Positions 51,395 to 61,293 of a DNA stretch of 64,000 bases are shown here, one piece after another. Position 1 is the first letter of the stretch. Each line of letters opens with the position of its first letter. The notes under the pieces are model-generated. The model was given only the letters and a program-made list of their open reading frames with translations. It searched no databases and had not been told where the DNA came from. This DNA comes from JBDHTS01 sp044221445. GTDB lineage: Bacteria > Pseudomonadota > Alphaproteobacteria > Micavibrionales > Micavibrionaceae. The stretch is taken from positions 1 to 64,000 of the forward strand of contig JBGAPF010000003.1 of assembly GCA_044221445.1 (NCBI GenBank), given 5' to 3'. Both the position numbers and the translations under genes were made by a program.

Positions 51395-51945
51395 AAATTA
51401 TTGTTGATAATCAGCTGTAGGCTTGGCGGCGATATCTGAACCGACACAGCCTGGCCTTTGGAAACAGGCAGGGCTTCCTGGGGCCGGTCGTCGCAATAAT
51501 GCAGTTGCTGCATGACGGCGGCCATGAAACGTCGCGAGACGCCATGTTCCAGTCTTGTCGCAATGCTTCCCGCGGTTTTTCCAAGATCGGCTGAAGTGAA
51601 ATACAAGGTGTCGATCTGTGACAGCAGCGCCTTGCTTTCGATGGTGTCTGGAAGCGGTGCCTGTCCGGCCGGAAGATACCCGCGGATATATTCCCGATCT
51701 TCCCACCACAATTTCATACGGCGGCACAATTCTTCCTGCATGTCGTCGAGAACCTGCCTTGCCATATCCATGCCTAGGAACCTATTGTACGGCATGATCA
51801 GAAGCGCCCTTAAGGATTCCGCAAACGGCTTATAGGCATGCGCGTATTGCTGGTCACAATCGCCCGCTGCAGCCACAAATCGGGAAACCAGCGTTTCTGG
51901 CGATTCCCTGAAAAAGTCTATCAACCTGTTTACAGTAGTCTTCAT
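51391..51945 (-). CDS. Hypothetical protein inserted between nusG and rplK
   Basis: 184 residues, soluble, mainly helical, with no signal peptide. The centre (LIMPYNRFLGMDMARQVLDDMQEELCRRMKLWWEDREYIRGYLPAG) and C-terminus (ISPPSLQLIINNNF) show no domain I recognise. A good promoter lies about 30 bases upstream (51978-52006), and codon use is less GC-biased than in nusG and rplK. It points against the ribosomal-protein operon, with the stop overlapping the nusG stop by four bases. Likely a recent addition to this locus. Confidence 0.75.
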   Translation of the reverse strand: MKTTVNRLIDFFRESPETLVSRFVAAAGDCDQQYAHAYKPFAESLRALLIMPYNRFLGMDMARQVLDDMQEELCRRMKLWWEDREYIRGYLPAGQAPLPDTIESKALLSQIDTLYFTSADLGKTAGSIATRLEHGVSRRFMAAVMQQLHYCDDRPQEALPVSKGQAVSVQISPPSLQLIINNNF

Positions 51946-51977
51946 TTAAAATCAGGCCTTGCGTTTAGAGTTTATTT

Positions 51978-52006
51978 TCCATAGAAAAATTACCCGTTTT
52001 TGTCAA
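51978..52006 (-). promoter_or_regulatory. Sigma70-type promoter for the gene at 51391-51945
   Basis: On the minus strand TTGACA (52001-52006), a 17-base spacer and TATGGA (51978-51983), with the predicted start about 26 bases before the ATG. Confidence 0.7.
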
Positions 52007-52160
52007 ACAAAATCGAAATTGCATGAATGGCCTTGAAAATCCTTGCATTCGCCTGCCATGCGTGGTTAAAAAGCCCCGTTCCTTACGGGAATATATTTTT
52101 TGTGGAAGGCCGCGCCATAGGCCGCACCACGACCCGTCAACACCACGAACGGAGATTGTC

Positions 52161-52592
52161 ATGGCAAAGAAAATAACAGGCTATATCAGCCTGCAAGTCG
52201 GAGCGGGTTCCGCGAACCCCTCGCCGCCGATCGGCCCTGCTTTAGGCCAAAAGGGCGTGAACATCATGGAATTCTGCAAGCGGTTCAACGCGGATACCGA
52301 AAAGCTTGAAAAGGGTATGCCGATCCCGGTGATCATCACCGTGTACGAAGACCGCAGCTTCACCTACATCATGAAGAAGCCGCCGGCGACGTACTTCCTG
52401 AAAAAAGCCGCCAAGCTGAAATCCGGCTCGAAGACCCCGGGCCGCGAATCCTGCGGCACGATCTCGATGACCGCCGTGCGCAAGATCGCGGAAGACAAAA
52501 TGGTCGACCTGAACGCCAATGACCTCGACGCCGCGGCGAAGATCATCGCGGGTTCGGCGCGTTCCATGGGCCTTGAAGTGGTGGAGGGATAA
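52161..52592 (+). CDS. rplK: Ribosomal protein L11
   Basis: 143 residues from an ATG preceded by GGAGATTGTC. PSPPIGPALGQKGVNIMEFCKRFN is the hallmark N-terminal proline-rich segment; the C-terminal RNA-binding domain reads KLKSGSKTPGRESCGTISMTAVRKIAEDKMVDLNANDLDAAAKIIAGSARSMG. Part of the GTPase-associated centre. The 215 bases upstream, shared with the divergent 51391 gene, should contain its promoter and leader; TTGCAT-N17-TTAAAA near 52042-52070 is only a weak candidate. Confidence 0.97.
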   Translation: MAKKITGYISLQVGAGSANPSPPIGPALGQKGVNIMEFCKRFNADTEKLEKGMPIPVIITVYEDRSFTYIMKKPPATYFLKKAAKLKSGSKTPGRESCGTISMTAVRKIAEDKMVDLNANDLDAAAKIIAGSARSMGLEVVEG

Positions 52593-52593
52593 A

Positions 52594-53310
52594 ATGGCTG
52601 GCAAAAAGCTCAATAAAATCTACGAAGGCGTCGACCGGACGAAACTGTACTCGGTCGAAGATGCCGTCAAGATCCTGAAAAAAGCCGCCAAGGAACGCAA
52701 GTTCGACGAGACCGTCGAGCTGGCCGTCAACCTGGGCGTCGACCCCCGCCACGCCGACCAGGCCGTGCGCGGCATGATCGAACTGCCGCACGGCACGGGC
52801 GCGAAGCTGCGCGTCGCCGTGTTCGCGAAAGACAAAAAGGCCGAGGAGGCGAAAGCCGCCGGGGCCGATATCGTCGGCGCGGAAGACCTGGCGGACAAGG
52901 TGCTGAAGGGAGAAATCGATTTCGACCGCTGCATCGCCACGCCGGACATGATGCCGCTGATGGGCCGTCTGGGTAAAGTGCTGGGCCCGAAAGGCCTGAT
53001 GCCGAACCCGAAACTCGGCACCGTCACGATGGACGTCAAGAAAGCCGTCGAATCGGCCAAAGGCGGCGCGATCGAATACCGCGCTGAAAAGGCCGGCATC
53101 ATCCATGCCGGCGTCGGCAAGGCCAGCTTCGACGCGTCCAAGCTGGCGGAGAATATCCGCGCGCTGGTGACCGAACTGATCCGCGCCCGTCCGTCGGGCG
53201 CCAAGGGAACCTACATGAAGAAGATCACCGTCTCTTCGACCATGGGTCCCGGCCTGAAACTGGATCTGGCGTCGTTCAGCAACAACCAGGCCGGCAATAA
53301 AGCCGCCTAA
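52594..53310 (+). CDS. rplA: Ribosomal protein L1
   Basis: 238 residues, start one base after the rplK stop. KLYSVEDAVKILKKAAKERKFDETVELAVNLGVDPRHADQAVRG, LGPKGLMPNPKLGTVT and ..KGTYMKKITVSSTMGPGLKLD are family signatures. Besides the L1 stalk of 23S rRNA, L1 represses its own mRNA in the rplK-rplA unit in many bacteria. The unit ends here: a bidirectional terminator follows and the next genes are unrelated. Confidence 0.97.
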   Translation: MAGKKLNKIYEGVDRTKLYSVEDAVKILKKAAKERKFDETVELAVNLGVDPRHADQAVRGMIELPHGTGAKLRVAVFAKDKKAEEAKAAGADIVGAEDLADKVLKGEIDFDRCIATPDMMPLMGRLGKVLGPKGLMPNPKLGTVTMDVKKAVESAKGGAIEYRAEKAGIIHAGVGKASFDASKLAENIRALVTELIRARPSGAKGTYMKKITVSSTMGPGLKLDLASFSNNQAGNKAA

Positions 53311-53332
53311 GGTTGTTCAAAGAATTGAATTG

Positions 53333-53361
53333 AAAAGCCCGCAGCGATGCGGGCTTTTCTT
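53333..53361. terminator. Bidirectional terminator after rplA
   Basis: AAAAGCCCGC, loop AGCGAT, GCGGGCTTTT, with T and A runs on opposite sides. Separates rplA from the convergent nucleoside hydrolase gene. Confidence 0.85.
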
Positions 53362-53382
53362 TACGCAGGCTCGATCCGGCCT

Positions 53383-54345
53383 TTACAGGAACAGGGCCGT
53401 CAACCTGTCGAGCATAAGGGAAAAGACGGCGTCCGTGTCGGGGATCGAGTCAATCATATGGACAGGCCCTTTCGACGGATCCGTGACATGCAATTGGCCA
53501 TGCCGTTCGCTGGCGGCGTCGGTATCGACGCGAACCGTCACGGCCCGTCCTCTGTACAGGTGCGGCGCCAACAGATAGAGCGGCACATTCTGGTCGTGCA
53601 GCGCCGCGCCGGTCAGGCCGAATTTTGGACAGTCGTATTTCTCGGCGGCGCGCATCATGGTCACGAGCTCGGAGGCCGGGAAGGCCGGAAGGCGGCGCCG
53701 CAACATCGCCTGGCGCTCCGGCGTGAACACGGTCTGGTGCGTGGCGTCCATCGGCAGCAGCACAACCAGCACGCCGCTGTTCAGCACCAGATCCGCCGCG
53801 TCAGGGTCCATGAAAAAATTGAATTCGGCATAGGGCGTAATGTTGCCGGCCCGTCTGTGCGGTCCCAGCGGGCCGATGCAGCCGCCCATGGCGACGATAC
53901 GACCAATCTTTCGCGCGACGTCAGGATGGTCGCGCAGCAGCCGCGCCGTATTGGTCATCAGGCCGGTGGCGGCGATGGTGACGGGCGACGGCGCGGCGCT
54001 GAGGGTCTCCGCCATCCAGCGCACGGCATCAGGCCCGCCGGGCGGCCTGCCGGGAAAACCGAAGGACACGCCGCCGAGGCCGTTGAAATCGAAGGCGTCG
54101 TCGCCAAGCTTCGCCGGCATCAGCAGCGGCGCGGCACTGCCCTTCAACACAGGGATGTCAGTCCTGCCCGCCAGATCGAGCGCGTGACCGGCGTTGCGCG
54201 CCGCGTTGTCGAGGCTCGTATTGCCGAAACCGGTCGTCACGCCCAGCAAGTCGAACGGTTCCGATCGTGCGGCCAGCAGCAGCGTGGCGATAAAATCGTC
54301 GCTGCCATGGTCGCCGTCATGGATTATGGCGGTCTTTTGCGTCAT
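53383..54345 (-). CDS. Nucleoside hydrolase (IunH family)
   Basis: 320 residues from an ATG preceded by GAAAGGAT; a frame seven codons longer exists. The N-terminal Asp cluster that binds calcium and ribose appears as IIHDGDHGSDDFIATLLLA, and GVTTGFGNTSLDNAARNA and ..VLLPMDATHQTVF follow. Hydrolyses inosine/uridine-type nucleosides to base and ribose. Specificity is unknown. It lies on the opposite strand inside the ribosomal-protein locus, convergent with rplA and divergent from the EamA gene. Confidence 0.87.
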   Translation of the reverse strand: MTQKTAIIHDGDHGSDDFIATLLLAARSEPFDLLGVTTGFGNTSLDNAARNAGHALDLAGRTDIPVLKGSAAPLLMPAKLGDDAFDFNGLGGVSFGFPGRPPGGPDAVRWMAETLSAAPSPVTIAATGLMTNTARLLRDHPDVARKIGRIVAMGGCIGPLGPHRRAGNITPYAEFNFFMDPDAADLVLNSGVLVVLLPMDATHQTVFTPERQAMLRRRLPAFPASELVTMMRAAEKYDCPKFGLTGAALHDQNVPLYLLAPHLYRGRAVTVRVDTDAASERHGQLHVTDPSKGPVHMIDSIPDTDAVFSLMLDRLTALFL

Positions 54346-54424
54346 GCTGGTGATCCTTTCAGGCATACTCTTGTCTTAAGACGCAAAACATTCAATCATA
54401 TAAATCACTGCATTCGGGATTGTC

Positions 54425-55291
54425 ATGATCTGGGCCTTCTACGCACTTCTTTACAGCCTGTTCCGCGCGCTCTTCGTCGAGGCCGGGCGCATTTTCAAGG
54501 GCGACCCCTGGGTGAGAACGTTCTGGCAGGCGGTATTCGGGTTTCTGCTGCTGCTGCCCTTTCTGCCGGCGATGGCCTGGCCCCTGGATGACGGACGGTT
54601 TTATTTCGCGGCCGCCATGGTGGGGATGATCGTCACGGTCGGATGCGCCATGCAGCTGACGCTTTCCGAGCGCCAGAGCGGACGCATTACCGGAATCTCG
54701 ATGCCGGTCGAGACGGCGATGGCGTTCCTGATCTGGCTGGCGATCACGCCCTCCTCCCTCCACGATGTCTACAGCGACGCGCTGCGCATCGCGGCGGTGC
54801 TGCTGGCCTTCGCTGTGGCGGGGATCGCGCTGCTGATCGTCCGGCCCAACGATATCACCCTTGGCAATGTCGCGCTGGTCGCGCCGGTCGGCATCAGTTT
54901 CGCGATCGCTGGCGTGGTGACGAAGCTCGCCCTGCCCGCCGGTTTCCCCCTGTCCGTGGCCCTGACCTATGCGCTGATCAACTTCGGCGTCATGATCATT
55001 GTCATGGGTGTCGCGCTTTTGCTGAAACGCAAGATGGCCAGGGCGGCCTTTACCGTTGAGGCCATCAGAGGGGGCGTTACCACCGGCCTGTTCTCGGCGG
55101 CGTCCTATACTACCTTCGTCATGGCCGTGGCGCTGGCCCCCAATCCCGGCTACGCCAGCTTCATGGCCATGCTGCTGCCCGTATGGATGATCGGGCTTCA
55201 CAAGCTGACCGGGGCTGAGGAAAAAGCCAGCCCCGTGGCAGCGTTCCTGCTGACGATCAGCGCCGTGATGCTGATCGTCGCCGTCGTTTAA
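54425..55291 (+). CDS. EamA/DMT-family membrane transporter
   Basis: 288 residues with ten predicted membrane helices in two related halves, as in EamA drug/metabolite transporters (first half ..FWQAVFGFLLLLPFLPAMAW.., second half ..APNPGYASFMAMLLPVWMIGLHKLTGAEEKASPVAAFLLTISAVML). Substrate unknown. It is divergent from the nucleoside hydrolase gene (79 bases apart), so the two may be jointly regulated for nucleoside uptake or export, which is inference. rplJ is downstream on the same strand, but starts from its own promoter. Confidence 0.85.
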   Translation: MIWAFYALLYSLFRALFVEAGRIFKGDPWVRTFWQAVFGFLLLLPFLPAMAWPLDDGRFYFAAAMVGMIVTVGCAMQLTLSERQSGRITGISMPVETAMAFLIWLAITPSSLHDVYSDALRIAAVLLAFAVAGIALLIVRPNDITLGNVALVAPVGISFAIAGVVTKLALPAGFPLSVALTYALINFGVMIIVMGVALLLKRKMARAAFTVEAIRGGVTTGLFSAASYTTFVMAVALAPNPGYASFMAMLLPVWMIGLHKLTGAEEKASPVAAFLLTISAVMLIVAVV

Positions 55292-55299
55292 GGAAAAAC

Positions 55300-55328
55300 T
55301 TGACGGCCCGCGCCAAAGCCTGTAGTAA
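55300..55328 (+). promoter_or_regulatory. Sigma70-type promoter of rplJ-rplL
   Basis: TTGACG (55300-55305), a 17-base spacer and TAGTAA (55323-55328). It begins 9 bases beyond the EamA stop and sets a leader of about 210 bases before rplJ. Confidence 0.75.
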
Positions 55329-55334
55329 ACCGCC

Positions 55335-55542
55335 CATGCCTGCCGTTTCCCTGGAAATGACAGGCGCCTGTCCAGGACTGCAGGTCGCCTCGAAAGGGGC
55401 ATAAATCCGGCACAGACGGGGCGACAGACCAGGCGACCGTGGATGCGTCCATGACCGCTTTTTGCCTCATCTTCAAGTGTCTTGGCGGGATGTACCGGTT
55501 TTGCGGTGCATCCTTTTTGTTTTTAACTTATGGAGACCGCTC
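55335..55542 (+). promoter_or_regulatory. rplJ (L10) leader with attenuator
   Basis: The leader between the promoter and rplJ contains an imperfect stem (GCCTG...CAGGC, about 55339-55372) and ends in a terminator hairpin (55488-55524) just before the rplJ ribosome-binding site. GGATGC at 55441-55446 is the exact complement of the 3' arm GCATCC (55508-55513), so an alternative antiterminating pairing can form. L10-leader RNAs that bind L10(L12) complexes are known upstream of rplJL in many bacteria; I infer the same here. Confidence 0.6.
55488..55524 (+). terminator. Attenuator-like terminator in front of rplJ
   Basis: GGATGTACCG pairs with CGGTGCATCC over ten positions with one G-T pair, loop GTTTTG, then TTTTTGTTTTT. 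Only 18 bases separate it from the rplJ ATG, so it must be read through for rplJL expression. Confidence 0.75.
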
Positions 55543-56040
55543 ATGGGGATGACCCGCACGGCAAAAGAACAGGAAGTGGCGGCGCTGGCCGAACGCTTCG
55601 ATACCGGACTGATGGTCATCACCCACAACAAGGGTCTGACCATGAAGGAAGTCACGGCGTTCCGCAACACCGCCCGCAAGGAAGGCGCAAGCGCCAAGGT
55701 AACGAAGAACACGCTTGCCCGCCGCGCCCTCCAGGGCACGAAATTCGAAGGGCTGGGCGACCTGCTCAAGGGCCCGACGATGATCGTGACGTCGGACGAT
55801 CCGATGACGGCGGCCCGCGTCGCTTATAACTTCGGCAAGACCAATGACAAGCTGGTCATCATCGGCGGCGCGTCCACCGACGGCGTCATGGATGTCGAAA
55901 AAATCAAGTATCTGGCGACCCTGCCGTCGCTCGACGCCCTGCGCGGCAAACTGATCGGCATCCTGCAGGCTCCGGGCGCGCAGATCGCGCGCGTGGTCAA
56001 TGCCTATGCCACCAAGGACGCACCGCAGGAACAGGCCTGA
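55543..56040 (+). CDS. rplJ: Ribosomal protein L10
   Basis: 165 residues, start ATG after TATGGAGACC. TRTAKEQEVAALAERFDTGLMVITHNKGLTMKEVTAFRNTARKEGASAKVTKNTLARRAL is typical, and the C-terminal helix (TLPSLDALRGKLIGILQAPGAQIARVVNAYATKD) carries the L7/L12 dimers. L10 in complex with L12 commonly represses this operon. rplL follows after 48 bases. Confidence 0.97.
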   Translation: MGMTRTAKEQEVAALAERFDTGLMVITHNKGLTMKEVTAFRNTARKEGASAKVTKNTLARRALQGTKFEGLGDLLKGPTMIVTSDDPMTAARVAYNFGKTNDKLVIIGGASTDGVMDVEKIKYLATLPSLDALRGKLIGILQAPGAQIARVVNAYATKDAPQEQA

Positions 56041-56088
56041 TTTACGCTTTAACCACCACAAACCGTTCGTAACACAAGGAGAACTAAA

Positions 56089-56454
56089 ATGGCTGCCAAT
56101 CTCGCAAAACTGGTCGATGACCTTTCCGCCCTCACCGTCATGGAAGCCGCCGACCTGGCGAAACTTCTGGAAGAAAAATGGGGCGTCTCCGCCGCCGCTC
56201 CTGTGGCCGCTGCCGGCCCGGCTGCTGCCGCTGTCGAAGAAAAGGACAGCTTCAACGTCGTCCTGGAAGCCGCCGGCGACAACAAGATCAACGTCATCAA
56301 GGAAGTCCGTGCCATCACCGGCCTGGGCCTGAAAGAAGCGAAAGACCTGGTCGAAGGCGCTCCGAAAAACGTGAAAGAAGGCGTTGCCAAAGCCGAAGCC
56401 GAAGAAATGATGAAAAAGCTGGTCGCGGCCGGCGCAAAAGTCAAACTGGCTTAA
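56089..56454 (+). CDS. rplL: Ribosomal protein L7/L12
   Basis: 121 residues. N-terminal dimerisation domain (LVDDLSALTVMEAADLAKLLEEKWG), Ala/Val/Pro-rich hinge (about 36-52) and C-terminal domain EKDSFNVVLEAAGDNKINVIKEVRAITGLGLKEAKDLVEGAPKNVKEGVAKAEAEEMMKKLVAAGAKVKL. The protein that recruits translation factors. A strong terminator follows 23 bases after the stop. Confidence 0.98.
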   Translation: MAANLAKLVDDLSALTVMEAADLAKLLEEKWGVSAAAPVAAAGPAAAAVEEKDSFNVVLEAAGDNKINVIKEVRAITGLGLKEAKDLVEGAPKNVKEGVAKAEAEEMMKKLVAAGAKVKLA

Positions 56455-56477
56455 CTTTTTTCTTCTCGGAAATTGGA

Positions 56478-56507
56478 CCGGCCCGCTTCGGCGGGCCGGT
56501 TTTTTTT
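56478..56507 (+). terminator. Strong terminator after rplL
   Basis: CCGGCCCGC, loop TTCG, GCGGGCCGG and eight T. Separates rplJL from the rpoBC unit. Confidence 0.88.
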
Positions 56508-56599
56508 GCGGGCTCAGCGGCAAAAAGATAAACCCCCTCTTGTTTTATCGCCGCGTACGGACCATTTGGGTTTTGGTTCCGCGGATGCGTACAAAACGC

Positions 56600-56628
56600 T
56601 TGACAGGGCTGAAACAAAAGGCCATATA
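56600..56628 (+). promoter_or_regulatory. Sigma70-type promoter of rpoBC
   Basis: Perfect TTGACA (56600-56605), 17-base spacer and CATATA (56623-56628; TATAGC overlaps). Same -10 as the tRNA-Met promoter. It implies a leader of about 200 bases. Confidence 0.7.
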
Positions 56629-56701
56629 GCTTACGCAAACTGCAGCCAGGAAGATTTGTGAACCATTCCACGCCATATGACGGATAGCCGTTTCTGGTGA
56701 T

Positions 56702-56791
56702 AACCGCTTCAGCCCTAAAACGAAGGGCTGGCAGCGGTTGAATGCGTTTTTAAGGCTTGTGCCGTACACAGACGCCAAGGGCGGACGGCAC
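56702..56791 (+). other. Two strong hairpins in the rpoB leader
   Basis: Hairpin 1 (56702-56739): AACCGCT/AGCGGTT and AGCCCT/AGGGCT stacked with a small internal loop. Hairpin 2 (56759-56791): GTGCCGT/ACGGCAC plus inner CGCC/GGCG, followed by TTTTATATATT. Together they fill the leader between the promoter and the rpoB ribosome-binding site; the rest of the 380 bases between rplL and rpoB holds the terminator and promoter above. Confidence 0.6.
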
Positions 56792-56834
56792 TTTTATATA
56801 TTGAACCTTTTGACCGATGGACAAGGTGTAGACG

Positions 56835-61214
<4,380 letters not shown>

Positions 61215-61228
61215 GCTGATTGCACGAA

Positions 61229-61259
61229 CGGATGATCGGAACGTAATTCCGGTCATCCG
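61229..61259 (+). other. Long hairpin between rpoB and rpoC
   Basis: CGGATGA/TCATCCG with CGGAA/TTCCG inside (12 pairs, one T-G mismatch position). No T run follows, so it is more likely a processing or stability element than a terminator. Confidence 0.5.
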
Positions 61260-61293
61260 CCAATCCGGATTTTGACCCTTACGGGAGTACGAC

